A stretch of 64,000 nt of DNA from NCBI GenBank assembly GCA_001510575.1, contig LNGK01000006.1, forward strand, positions 186,001-250,000. The letters run 5' to 3'. This stretch comes from Knoxdaviesia capensis (Eukaryota > Ascomycota > Sordariomycetes > Microascales > Gondwanamycetaceae). The translations under genes were made by a program, and so were the position numbers. Positions 9,371 to 19,633 of the stretch are shown piece after piece. The number at the start of each line of letters is the position of its first letter. Position 1 is the first letter of the stretch. The notes below the pieces were generated by a model that was not told where the DNA came from, searched no databases, and was given only the letters and a program-made list of their open reading frames with translations.

Positions 9371-11046
9371 GGTGGAGGAATGCAGGTCGTCAGGATCTGG
9401 GAACCAATCACAGAAAAGTCTCAGCCGGGTCGATTCAACAGGCTGAGGATCTGGAATCACATAGTAGAAGATAATGGAATTCACCTATGCCGCGAATCGA
9501 ACTGTGGGCATGGTGATCATTGCGAGAAAGCTAAAGTGAAGTGACAAAGAAAGAGAGGCAGGCTGAAAGGGTGAAGTTTTCGGATTTTGCTCAGGTCTAA
9601 CGCGCGCGTGGTAAAAATTCGTGATATGTCACGTGAAATCCTGCCCGATATTCCTAGGCGCGCAACAATCGAAAAAGACGTACTATCAAAACTCCGGTTC
9701 GTGAGCCTGTAAAACCAGATATGAATGGACCTGTTTCCAGCCAATTTTCGTACTTCTCAAGAACAAAATCTTGCTGGATTGGGTTTGCGGATACAAGAGC
9801 CTCTCTTTAGAAATGGGATCCGTAGCGTGCAGTGTAGCCCTAATATTAGTGGAACGGTACATAACCCTACACCCAAGCCCTAGTACTCGCTTCCCAATCT
9901 TCAATCAAGACATCCACCTGACTCAAGACCATGCATGTTTGCCTTCCCTTCCTTTCCTTTTTCTCCCACAAGGAAATATTCAAATGTTTTCAAATCCTAT
10001 TGATTAATCCACTGGAGCCACATGAGCTCTTTCGATTTTCCCGTCGACGCTTTGGCACTTTTTCCCCCAAAAAGAGCCGTTCCCGCAGCATCAAACACAG
10101 GCTGGCCCGTTGATCAGACAAGTCGCCTTTATCCTGACACGACCAGAGTTGAAACCTCTCAACGCCAGACCTGGGCTCTAGGCCGGTATTATGGGAATTC
10201 CCCGCCGGAGATCACCAGCGAAAATCACCGGTTTCTCTGGTTTGGAATCGGTTTCTCAACCGACGGCTAAGTTCAACGAAGATAAAAGCGATTATGGCAC
10301 ACTCGAACCGGTCAAGGTGGTGTAGTGAGAGAACAAGTAATGAGACGCAGACCAGAAGAAGAAAGAAGCGAAATAATGGTTTCGAGATATTCCAGGATTT
10401 CCTGCATTTCATTCGAACTCCGGTTTCCGGTTCCAGTTGCCGTCTCTCCCTTCATTTCTCGCGAGGCTACAGCCAGAGACAGCCTCTTCAATACAGCTCT
10501 GCAGCTTGGATGCAGATGCAAACACACAGATCGTGGCTTTTCTTTCCCGGACCATCAGTTTCCCGCCGGCCAGGGGGGTTCCACACAGGACACCGCACGA
10601 TCGGACCACTCTCAGAGGGAAATGCAGCATATGCCACAAAAATTATAGCTGAACTGATGATAAAACAGTGCAATTCACCGAAGCATGGGCTTTTTCTACT
10701 AGGGAAACCCTATGTCGATCGTTTATTCCGTGCCTTTTTTTCTGTATGTGAATTGTGGAGTGTTGGTACGATCGACGAGGAGATGAAAGTTTCAGTATAT
10801 CTTGCAGGGCCCTCTGGCATTGACCATATTCACGTTTAAATCCCGGGCACCGCTACCCGTCAACGTCAAGCCAGAAGAAACTTTGAGATTCTTTGTTCGA
10901 TTCTTTTTCCTTGATTCCTCCATCATTTTATCTCAAGCCACATCGAACATCCTTCAGCTAAGGAACTGAAATCCAGTAGCACACGCTAAACTCACTTACA
11001 CCGCGGAGCATCTTCCTCGAAAACACATCCAATCTCACAAACAAAA
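9371..11046. promoter_or_regulatory. Divergent intergenic: WW gene / cutinase
   Basis: 1.68 kb without a gene I can support. A 181-codon open stretch at 10294-10839 (+) has no recognisable domain and lies antisense to several other open frames; I treat it as chance. The proximal ~200 nt before 11047 are C/A/T-rich, consistent with a cutinase promoter and leader. Confidence 0.4.
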
Positions 11047-12176
11047 ATGCCCGCCTTCTTGACACAACTGCTCTTCGCGGCCGGTGCCGTCGCCATGGCC
11101 GGAAACCCTCACAACGGCATGTCGCCGCGCCAGGTTTCCAGCTGCCCGGCACTCCACATTCTCGGCGCCCGGGAGACCACGGCGCCACAAGGATTCGGCT
11201 CGGCCGGCCCTGTCATCCAGGCCGTGATGCGGGCGCTACCCGGAACCACCTCGGAGGCTATCGTGTATCCGGCTGCTGGCGATGCCCAGTATGCTGCCAG
11301 TGTGATGGCCGGTATCAACGCCATTGTTAACCAGACCCGGGCCTTCACCACTCGGTGCCCCAACTCCAAGCTGATCATGATTGGATACTCGCAGGTAGGT
11401 TGTTCACTAGATACTTCCACCAGAAACGGCGTCGTAGCTGACACTGCTGTCTTACCAGGGCTCTCAAATCATGGACACCGCCTTCTGCGGCGGTCCCGAC
11501 GGCCAAAGTCTGACCACCCAGACCATCCCGGTGCCTGCGAGTGTTGGAGCCAAGGTGTCAGCCATGATCTGGTTTGGAAACCCGCGGTACGTGGCGGGTC
11601 TGCCGTACAATGTCGGCAATGCAACTCTCGGCGGAGTAAGTAATCCCCGTCCTTCCGAATACCACCCCTACCAAACAAACAAAGCTCTGACGTTATCGAT
11701 ATTAGTTCGCTGCTCGTCCCTCCGGATTCCAATGCCCGATGTACGAGAACCTAATCCAGTCGTACTGCGACTCGCCTGATCCGTTCTGCTCCATGGGCAA
11801 CGACCAGCTTACCCACCAGAACTACGGTTTTGTGTACGGCCAGGATGCTGTTCAGTTCATCGTCAGCAAGGTCATGAACACGTAAGTTATCTTCTCGTCC
11901 TTGTGTTGTACGGAGGGATTCTCGTTTTCCGCGCAGTGGCAGGCTGGCTGACTCTGTAAATGTATGATGTCTCTTAGAACCGTGACGCCAGCTACTGGAA
12001 CAACCATGGTGGCTTCGACTGGTGCGCCTCTGGCGACGTCTACCGGCCTCGTCAACCCCGGCGTTGTGTCGAGCCCCGTGACCACCATCCCCAGCGCCGC
12101 CGCTCAGGTCAGCCAATCGGTACTGGGTCTCCTCGCCGCCCTGTTGTTGTCGGTGGTCCTGAACGCCTGGGCGTGA
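11047..12176 (+). CDS. GPI-anchored cutinase-family esterase (CE5-like)
   Basis: Four exons: 11047-11394, 11459-11635, 11706-11881 and 11978-12176, all with GTA donors and AG acceptors, giving 299 aa. There is a short N-terminal signal peptide (LTQLLFAAGAVAMA). The alpha/beta-hydrolase core of the cutinase/acetylxylan esterase family carries GYSQG (S115), CDSPDPFC (D200 as likely catalytic Asp) and LTHQNYG (H212). GNPRYVAG resembles acetylxylan esterases. Conserved Cys suggest disulphides. The last exon encodes a Ser/Thr-rich stalk and a hydrophobic C-terminus (LGLLAALLLSVVLNAWA) typical of a GPI-attachment signal, so the enzyme is probably held at the plasma membrane or wall instead of being freely secreted. 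The substrate (cutin-like ester or acetylated xylan) cannot be decided from sequence. Confidence 0.88.
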
Positions 12177-12793
12177 CTGGCCTCTGGTCCTGGGCGAACA
12201 CAGCGTGAGGAGGTTCCATAGGACCGAGGATTCCCGACTTGGTTCCATGTATGAAATCGAACTGCGGGATAAAGTCGATATTCACGATGGTATCCATCGG
12301 GTAGTCTCGTGTCTTTGAATACCAAATCTTCGCTAGTGTGCGACACGGGCAGCATTGTCTTTTCTTGTTTCTGTACATAAGGGTTCACTTTTGGGCGATA
12401 TCCTCGAATCAGCATTTCAAGGCTTCGGGGGAAGGTTCAGGGAATGGCGTTCAAAGGGTTCTGATTTCTTGGGAATATCATACGAAAATGGGAGATAGCA
12501 CATCTATCTCGTATCATTTTGATTTTGGTAGAATATTGAATTGATTTCAATTGCCATGTTCACAAAATTGGTGTGAAGTTCAAGTTGATCCAAGTCCGAT
12601 AGGTGTGTAAGTTGACGACAGCTTAGGGTTAAACCTTACTCATTAAAAAGCGGTGAAGTCATTTAGTCAAGCATTTATACACGGCAGAAAAAGTCATGCT
12701 TCTTCCCGCCTTGGACCATCTTCAACATTGCCATCTTCCTTCCATCAACAAACACCCCTTTTCCTCAAATTCGTCACGGGGCTCTGTCTTACC
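12177..12793 (+). promoter_or_regulatory. Cutinase 3' flank and CWF23 promoter
   Basis: 617 nt. A telobox-like TTAGGGTTAAACC lies near 12624-12636, about 165 nt upstream of the J-protein start. No coding sequence; one in-frame upstream GTG extension of the next gene is not used. Confidence 0.45.
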
Positions 12794-13624
12794 ATGTCTG
12801 AAGACTCCTCCTCCAAAAATGCAGCCGAGCTGCTCCAGTTCGCCAAGGACTTCGCCTCCCGCAACGTCGACCTCTACGATGTGCTGCAGCTAGACGCCAG
12901 CTCGGCGTCCGCCGACAAAGACATCCACCGCGCGTGGCGGCGGCAGAACCTGATCTACCACCCGGACAAGACAGGCGACAAATTCGATGCGCAGAAGTAC
13001 GAGCTGGTCGGGCGGGCTCGCGACGTACTGATGGACGAGGCCGCGCGGCGCGCCTACGACGGCGCGCGCGCCGCGCAGCAGAAACGCCGGGCGGAGCGCG
13101 ACGCGCTCGACCGCAACCGCCGCCGGCTGATCGACGAGCTGGAGGCCGCCGAGGGCGAGGCGAAGAAGCGCCGCGACGAGGAGCTGGAGCGCGCGGCGGA
13201 GCTCGAGCGCGAGAAGGCGCGCATGCAGGCCGAAGCCGCCCAACAACAGGACGACGAGGAGCGCGCACGTCGCGAGGCGCGCGAGCGTGCGAAGACCGAG
13301 CTGGCTGATCTGGACGACCGGGAGGCGGAGATCCTGCGCCGTCTGAAGGAGAGCCAGGACGAAAAGGCGCAGCGGCGAGCCGAGCGAAAGGCGCGGAAGA
13401 GCGGTGTGGCCCCCACCGGCGAGTCGATGGAGCCCGCGACGACAAGCACAACTACGGCTACAGCGACGAAGAAGAAGAGCAAGAAGAAGACTTACTTCTT
13501 CACTTCCGACCCCACCCTTACCTACGACGAAAAAGTTGCTGGCGTCATGGCCAAACTCCGAGATGCCCAACGACTGAGAGACGAAGCCAAGGCCGGCGAG
13601 ACAGCGATTCCTTTGGCACCATGA
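12794..13624 (+). CDS. CWF23: J-domain splicing factor Cwf23/DNAJC17-like
   Basis: Single exon, 276 aa, starting at ATG 12794 after ACC. The N-terminal J domain spans about residues 24-90: DLYDVLQLD, then the invariant HPD tripeptide at 56-58 (YHPDKTGDKF), then ARDVLMDEAARRAYD. A long charged coiled coil follows (about 95-215, rich in Glu/Arg/Lys), then a KKKSKKK patch and a short C-terminal region. J domain plus coiled coil is the architecture of Cwf23/Cwc23, a spliceosome-associated J protein; human DNAJC17 adds an RRM, which I cannot identify here. The intact HPD implies Hsp70 stimulation. Its GC content is very high and it is convergent with the isoorotate decarboxylase gene (118 nt apart). 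Confidence 0.82.
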   Translation: MSEDSSSKNAAELLQFAKDFASRNVDLYDVLQLDASSASADKDIHRAWRRQNLIYHPDKTGDKFDAQKYELVGRARDVLMDEAARRAYDGARAAQQKRRAERDALDRNRRRLIDELEAAEGEAKKRRDEELERAAELEREKARMQAEAAQQQDDEERARREARERAKTELADLDDREAEILRRLKESQDEKAQRRAERKARKSGVAPTGESMEPATTSTTTATATKKKSKKKTYFFTSDPTLTYDEKVAGVMAKLRDAQRLRDEAKAGETAIPLAP

Positions 13625-13742
13625 GACTCGACGCACTACGGCTACATATCAGAGAAGCGATTATTGAATGTATCATGTCTTCTGGTCATCATGTCAGTTT
13701 TATTTTAGTTATTTCTTGCTTTTCATATCCCATCACACGCCC

Positions 13743-14873
13743 TTATACACCAGTCAACCGGAGCACACGAGCAGCGTTTCCGCCCATTATCGCTTCAGCA
13801 TCAGCCGTCCCCGCTCCAACAGCTTTGGCCACAGCATCTGCGTTCATCGTCACGCTCTCCCATTCGGCCTGCTTGTCAGTCGTAATAGGCGGGAAGAACG
13901 GGTGGTCGGTGCCAAACATCAGGCGATCTGCCCCGCTGGCGTTGATGGCCGCACGCAGACCAACGTCCGAGTAAATCACGGCATCGAGGTAGACCTGTTC
14001 CTTCAGCACATCCCAGATCGTGCGGCGGTTCGCTCCAACCTTGCCTTCCGCCACCAGATGGCCGTCATGCACCACACAGCTCTCTATCCGGCCGGCAAGG
14101 AAGGGCAGAGTTCCTCCGCTGTGGGCCAGGATCAGACGCAGGCCGGGAACCGCATCGAACACTCCAGCAAGGTACATCCGCGCCACGGCAATTGTCGTCT
14201 CCATGGGGAACCCCAGAGCTAGCGGGAGAACGTGGCCATACTCGGCGGATGATCTCGGACCCCAGACTTCGTTGGGCAGGCCGTAGTGCGGGTGCAGGAA
14301 GATGGGCAGCTCCTTCTCAGCAAGCTTGGCGAAGATTGGCAGCAGATTCGGGTCATCCAGGCCACTCCCCAGGCCGGAAGTGCCGAGAATGATTCCGCGG
14401 CAGTAGGGCAGGCTAGCGATGCTGGCCACCGCCTCGATGATAGCAGGCACAGGCGCACTCAGCGGCAGGGTGGCGAAGAAGTACAGGCGGCCGGGCTTGG
14501 ACTTGCACATGGACGAGAAGTCCTCGTTGATGGCGGCGGTCGTCTCAGCGGCGGAGTCGGGGTCGACAAAGTCGCACCACGGGTTCGCGAGCGACAGCAC
14601 GGAGATGTCGATGTTGTGGGTGTCCATGAAGTGCAGCTTCTGGTCCAGCGACGCGAAATGCGAGGTCAGCGGGCGGCCCGGCAGGCTTCCGCCGCTGCTG
14701 CCTTCTCCGCGCTCGTACTGGCGGAGCAGCGCCACCTCGGCCTGTAAGAGCACGAGACGCGGCTCGTCCAGGCCGGGGATGGCACGGACGAGGGGGATGG
14801 TCTCCCGCTTTGTCAACATGTCCACGTATGCCGGTGGGTACATGTGAGTGTGAATATCGACAACGGGCGCCAT
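13743..14873 (-). CDS. Isoorotate (uracil-5-carboxylate) decarboxylase
   Basis: Single exon, 376 aa, ATG at 14873 in CACCATGG-like context. Amidohydrolase-2 fold, ACMSD-related. Visible active-site elements are DIHTH (H8, H10), FLHPHYG (H194/H196), LAHSGG (H251) and GTDHPFF (D323). The alignment I recall to Cordyceps militaris IDCase is very close along the whole length (MDTHN, GIILGTSGLG, PLALGFPMETTIAVARMY), including Asp at 323. Function in the family: metal-dependent decarboxylation of isoorotate to uracil and CO2, the last step of fungal thymidine/thymine salvage. The gene that makes its substrate, thymine-7-hydroxylase, is the next gene, divergently transcribed 1.36 kb away. No targeting signal is seen, so it is likely cytosolic. 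Confidence 0.95.
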   Translation of the reverse strand: MAPVVDIHTHMYPPAYVDMLTKRETIPLVRAIPGLDEPRLVLLQAEVALLRQYERGEGSSGGSLPGRPLTSHFASLDQKLHFMDTHNIDISVLSLANPWCDFVDPDSAAETTAAINEDFSSMCKSKPGRLYFFATLPLSAPVPAIIEAVASIASLPYCRGIILGTSGLGSGLDDPNLLPIFAKLAEKELPIFLHPHYGLPNEVWGPRSSAEYGHVLPLALGFPMETTIAVARMYLAGVFDAVPGLRLILAHSGGTLPFLAGRIESCVVHDGHLVAEGKVGANRRTIWDVLKEQVYLDAVIYSDVGLRAAINASGADRLMFGTDHPFFPPITTDKQAEWESVTMNADAVAKAVGAGTADAEAIMGGNAARVLRLTGV

Positions 14874-16235
14874 GGTGCAGGTTCAAAGAAGCAAAAGGCT
14901 CGGTGTCACACCAACGGACGGGAAGCAGGATGACAGGCCAGTACCAAGTTCAAGATAGATTGAAAATTAATGAGGAATCTCACACAGATCGGGGAACTTC
15001 AAGCAAGACAAGTAAGACAATGAACTTCCCGAAAGCCCCCAAAGTCAAGGAACCAATGAATAACTCGGTGGAGTCAGCGATGGCCGAACCACAAAAGCCG
15101 AGAGCGTGATTGAAGATGCGGCGGCGTATGTTACAATGCAGGCCAACGGCGCGGACGGTGGAGATGCCTGGCAATGATCACGAATGATATGCTGCAGCCA
15201 CCGCTATCACAGTATCAAAGTCCGTTTTTACAGCGGAGACGGCCGATAGTTTCAATGTTCTGCTGCTTTTTCCCCACTGGCTTCATCGCCTTGAAATGTC
15301 CACAATCAACGGAAATGGGATTATCGGCACAAGACTCCCTATGTGCGTGGATGCTAAAGGCGGGGCATAGTGTGTCGTCTATGCATCCGGGTGTGGCATG
15401 TAGTGCATTTGATGTGCCAGATTCGTTTAATGAGGGACGAAAGCGCAGAAGCCGCCAGCAACCGCCGCACCTTCCCTGCTTAGCCCCGCTTCTCAAAGGG
15501 ACCTTTGAGTGTCCGATAAGATAACGATAAGAGACATTCATGCCACTACATATCACCAACTTCTCTCTGCTTGTGTGTGTTTCAATCTGAAGGTCCCATT
15601 CGGTCAGATCTTACCAGTTTGCCCTTTTCTCTTGTCTCACTTTAGCGGGTTGACGTATTCTTTACTGGCTGACTATCGGGAAGTGTTATTGTAAGATACA
15701 TGTAATACCGTCTTACTGAACACAAGGCTTGAGTGTAAGTCGGACAGACCGGAAGCGAGAGAGACTCTTGTAAGACGTCGACTCGTTGTTCTGTTTTTTT
15801 TTACTCCCCGAGAGGAGCCACAGTCTCCGAATCCCAAAACCCCCCTCCTAGACTAGGGTCGATTGAGATCCAGATCTGGACGTGGCTGGTGGACTCGAGT
15901 GGTCTGTTGTCACAGGTCACATGAGTAATGGAGGTTCCAATCTTCACCCACATATAAGGTTACATGTGGACCTTCTTGTCGGCCCTCTCCTATTTCCAAA
16001 CTTCAAGAAGCTGTTATCTGATCGTTCATTTATCCTTCAGTGCCTCCTCCGGAATTCAGCAAGCTCCTCTCATCTGAACGCAAACGCCTTCTTCCTATCA
16101 CCATCTTTTGAGCCATCTTCTTTCAGTTTAATATCAGCAGCATAGGCCTGACATATATCCTGGCGGCGTAAAGCGGTCTTGACCTCGAACTCTAAGCTTC
16201 TTTATTCGTATAATCTCAATTCCCACAAAGTTGCA
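14874..16235. promoter_or_regulatory. Divergent promoter of thymine salvage pair with GATA cluster
   Basis: 1.36 kb between isoorotate decarboxylase (-) and thymine-7-hydroxylase (+). At 15515-15531 three GATA sites run together: GATAAG (15515), GATAAC (15520) and GATAAG (15526). Further GATA/TATC cores lie near 14952, 15185, 15242, 15694, 16013, 16027 and 16093. HGATAR sites in close pairs are the classical binding arrangement of AreA/NIT2-type nitrogen regulators. A TATA-like ACATATAAGG lies at about 15950-15959, some 280 nt upstream of the hydroxylase ATG. No coding sequence recognised. Confidence 0.6.
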
Positions 16236-17464
16236 ATGACAACTGCCGCTGTGAACCAGGACGGACTCGTCATCCCGGTAAGAGCCATCCGAGCAGCGAA
16301 ATTTGGGGTCTTCCCGCCCAGATATCTAACCCACCACGTCCACCTTCACTTTTCCCCTCGATAGCTCATCGACTTCTCGCGTTTCCTTGCCGGAACCCCC
16401 GCCCAGCGCCAGGCCACCGCCGACGAGATCCTGCACGGCTTCCAGACGGCCGGCTTCATCTACCTCAAGAATGTGCCGATCCCGGCCGAGACGCTGGCCG
16501 GCGCGTACAGCATGTCGGGCAAGCTGTTCAAGCTCAACCGCGACGAGAAGATGAAGTGCGCGTGGACCACGCCCGAGTCCAACCGCGGCTACTCGGCGTT
16601 CGGCCGCGAGAAGGTGTCGCAGCTCAAGAGCAAGGACGAGGTCGACCAGGTGCGCCAGTCGGCACCCGACCTGAAGGAGAGCTTCGAGATCGGCCGCGAG
16701 GGCGTCGACGGCCTGCCCAACCAGTGGCCCAACGAGGCCGAGGTCACCACTGTCGACGGCTTCAAGACCTTCATGCTGGACTTCTTCGATCGCTGCAAGG
16801 AGCTCCACGTCGAGGTTATGCGGGCGATTGCCGTCGGGATGGGTCTCTCGGAGACGTTCTTTGACTCTTTCGTCGATGATGGCGATAACACGCTGCGGCT
16901 GCTGCACTACCCCTCGGTCGGTCCGGATGCGTTCCAGACCGGCGCCGTGCGTGCCGGAGCCCACTCCGACTACGGCTCTATCACTCTGTTAGACTTATGA
17001 TCCCACTGTGCGAACCTCGTTCAGCTATACTTGCTAACCCGATCTCCGTTTTACATTTTCAGCCTCTTCCAGGACGACCGCGGCGGTCTGCAGGTCCGCA
17101 GCCCCAACGGCCAGTTCGTCAACGCCACGCCCATTGAGGGCACCGTGGTGGTGAACGCCGGAGATCTCCTCGCCAGATGGAGCAACGACACCATCAAGAG
17201 CACAGTCCACCGCGTTGTCGAGCCTCCTGCCAAGAAGGACGAGTACCCGGCCCGCTACAGCATTGCGTAAGTGTTGCTATCACCCTCGTTTGTCTCGTCA
17301 TGTGCAGTCTCGTCTAACACAGCACCCACAGATACTTCTGCAACCCTAACTTCAAGAGCCACATCGAGGCCATCCCCGGAACGTTCGAGACCGAGGCCGA
17401 GAAGAAGTATGACGGAATCAACAGCGGAGAGTATCTGGTCCAGCGTCTTGCTGCCACCTACTAG
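16236..17464 (+). CDS. Thymine-7-hydroxylase (2-oxoglutarate dioxygenase)
   Basis: Four exons: 16236-16277, 16365-16987, 17063-17266 and 17332-17464, giving 333 aa, the same length as I recall for Neurospora T7H. The N-terminal DIOX_N region contains LHGFQTAGFIYLKN. The Fe(II)/2-oxoglutarate core has the HxD pair H214/D216 (AGAHSDYGS), the distal H271 (STVHRVV) and the 2-oxoglutarate-binding R286 (ARYSIAYF). GREKV, DLKESFEIGRE and the C-terminal LAATY match T7H closely. Known reaction: stepwise oxidation of the thymine methyl group through 5-hydroxymethyl- and 5-formyluracil to isoorotate. The exon 2 donor is GTTAGA, which is atypical but is the only join giving ITLLFQD. Its product is the substrate of the divergent neighbour. 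Confidence 0.96.
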
Positions 17465-17887
17465 ATAGTCAGGCGATGTTAGGGTTAAGGGTTCTTGCTC
17501 TCATGTTAGTCGTTCGCGGGGGAGTCTTTTGGTGGTAGTCGGAGTAGCGAAAAATATAGGTCGTTTTTAGGTATCTCAGCACTAAGGTTTACAGACGGAG
17601 GCTCCCTAAACTACAGGGAGCAGCCGCTAAATAATGAGCGCATGCAGTCGCAAGTAGTGCCCAAAGTAGCCCGGTCCAGCGTGTAAGGCCCTATAGTGTC
17701 CTGTAACATCTTCGATGCGCTTTAAGTTCGACATCTGCATAAAGTTGCCACTCCATATGTAGCCACATCTCGATATCAAAGGTGGTGTAGTCAACTCGTG
17801 TCGCACTTCTCGTTCCCTTTCGCGAAGCTTGACCTTTTTCGGCCACACTCTTCAAATCCTCAGATACACCCCCAACCCTCTGAGACG
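17465..17887 (+). promoter_or_regulatory. T7H 3' flank and promoter of the next gene
   Basis: 423 nt. TTAGGGTTAAGGG lies just after the T7H stop (about 17479-17491). No ORF of note. The last ~70 nt (C/T-rich) form the leader of the DUF676-type hydrolase. Confidence 0.4.
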
Positions 17888-19204
17888 ATGAAAAAGACGC
17901 TCGTTCTGTGCTTCATCCACGGCTTCAAGGTAACAGAAGACGCCCGGCCCGGAGCGCATGCACCACTGCCCCTCCCCCGCCTCTGCCCCGGACCTATCTA
18001 ACCGTTCCACCAACAGGGCGGCGAGTCCACCTTCGGCCACGACCATGAATTCGCCGAGCACCTGGGCGCGCTCGTCGGCGCCGCGCTGCCCAAGATCGCC
18101 GTGCGCGTGCTCGTGTTCCCGCCCTACGAGACGCGCGGCGACCTGACCGCCGCGGTCGCGCGCCTGCAGGAGTGGCTGCAGAACCACGTCATCGACCTCG
18201 AGGTCGCCGCCGGCACGCCGTCGCCGACCGTCGACCCGTCCGTGCGCACCGTGCTGATCGGCCACTCGATGGGTGGCATCGTCGCCGCCGACACCGTCGT
18301 CGCCCTCACCTCCGACGCGCCCGTGCCGCCGCTCGCCGGCGGCCCGGACCCCGATGACCCCGCAAACTCCCACCCGCCCATCCCCGAGTCCAGCTTCTCC
18401 GGCCTCATGTTTCCCTACGTCCAGGGCGTGCTCGCCTTCGACACCCCGTTCTTGGGTATTGCGCCGGGCGTCGTCGCCTACAGCGCCGAGGAGAAGTTCG
18501 TCACCGCTACGAACGCCTTCAACCAGCTTGGCTCGCTGTGGGGCAACGGCCCGGGCCAGGGCCAGGCTGCCGCGTTGAAAGCCCTGCCGCCCGCCGGGAG
18601 CGTGTCCTCGTCGTCAACGACGGCGTCTGTGGCAACGAGTGGTGGTGGCTGGGGCAGGTGGGGCAAAATGGCTGCCGTTGCCGGCGCTGCCGGTGTTGTC
18701 GCCGCCGGCGGTGCGGCTGCGTGGTACGGCCGCAACCAGATTACCACGGGTTTCTCGTGGGCCTCGTCGCATCTTGAGTTCGTCGGCTGTCTGGCCCGTG
18801 GTGCCGAGCTCAACCGCCGTGTGGCCTATATGGCCCGCATCTCGGCGACCAAGGGCATCGGCTTCGTCAACGTGTACACCATGCTTGGTCGCGGGGCTCA
18901 GACCGGAACCCGTCGCACATTCTGCAACCTTCCTTCCGGGACCGTTCCGTCGGGAGACTGGCGGAGCGCTGTCAACGACAAGGCCAGTGATGAGATCACC
19001 GCCCATATGGGTAAGCTGCCGCACCATTTCTCTTCCAAGCTGTCTTCTGAGCGACGTGTTACTGATATAACGCTTTTTCTTCATCTAGGCATGTTCGATC
19101 CGCGGGAAAACCCAGCATATGAGCAGCTCTCGCGTGAAGCTGCCACTATCGTTCGTAACATGTGCCAAAACGAGTGGTACGAATCAAGTATACCGTCCGA
19201 CTGA
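17888..19204 (+). CDS. DUF676-type alpha/beta hydrolase (lipase-like)
   Basis: Exons 17888-17929, 18017-19010 and 19089-19204 give 383 aa. The last intron (19011-19088) is a multiple of three and stop-free, but it has a clean GTAAGC donor and a CTAG acceptor, and splicing gives MGMFDPRENP. The N-terminus LVLCFIHGFKGGESTFG contains the oxyanion-region HGF, and the nucleophile elbow is GHSMGG with S98. This is the layout of DUF676/putative serine esterases. An Ala/Gly-rich hydrophobic stretch with a Trp boundary (MAAVAGAAGVVAAGGAAAWY) may be a membrane anchor or helix. Substrate unknown. It follows thymine-7-hydroxylase in tandem, but nothing ties it to pyrimidine metabolism. GC-rich throughout. 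Confidence 0.85.
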
Positions 19205-19633
19205 GCACGAAGCATTCGGCATTTCACTCTCCTTCCAGAACTCGCTGGCTTTGTTATGATCGATATGTGATATTGTTCAAAACGATGCTTTTCATAATAC
19301 ATAAAGCCTGACAGGAACACACAGATGTTGTTGTCCCCGTCCCCCTCTTGCCATCCCGCCTGGCAAATCATCTATTCCATTAAAACTCCCCATAAGACCT
19401 GTTGAAATGATACCTAACACCGTTTTCGCCTTTCTATCTGGTTTGTGGGTTCGCCGGTACCGCCGTGCGTTTGTCGTTGTTCGCTTAGGTTCGTTCGCCT
19501 TGGTTTCGTTCGGGGGTTGTTTGTTTGTCGGGGGGTTTGCCGACGTAGCTAGTACTCAGAATACACGTATATACTCCGCCCACGCCCGTCTGATCTCGGC
19601 TATCGTGACAACCTTTCGTGGTCGAGAATCCGC
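19205..19633. other. Convergent 3' intergenic
   Basis: 429 nt between the stops of the DUF676-type hydrolase (+) and PHS1 (-). No coding sequence; it contains a T/G-rich stretch near 19441-19540. Confidence 0.45.

Noticed and set aside
9485..9540. tRNA-like T-loop (GTTCGATTC, minus strand)
   Set aside because: The flanking bases do not form a T stem, and no A box or acceptor stem can be drawn.
10294..10839. 181-codon open frame in the WW/cutinase intergenic region
   Set aside because: No domain, basic start, several overlapping frames of similar length on both strands.
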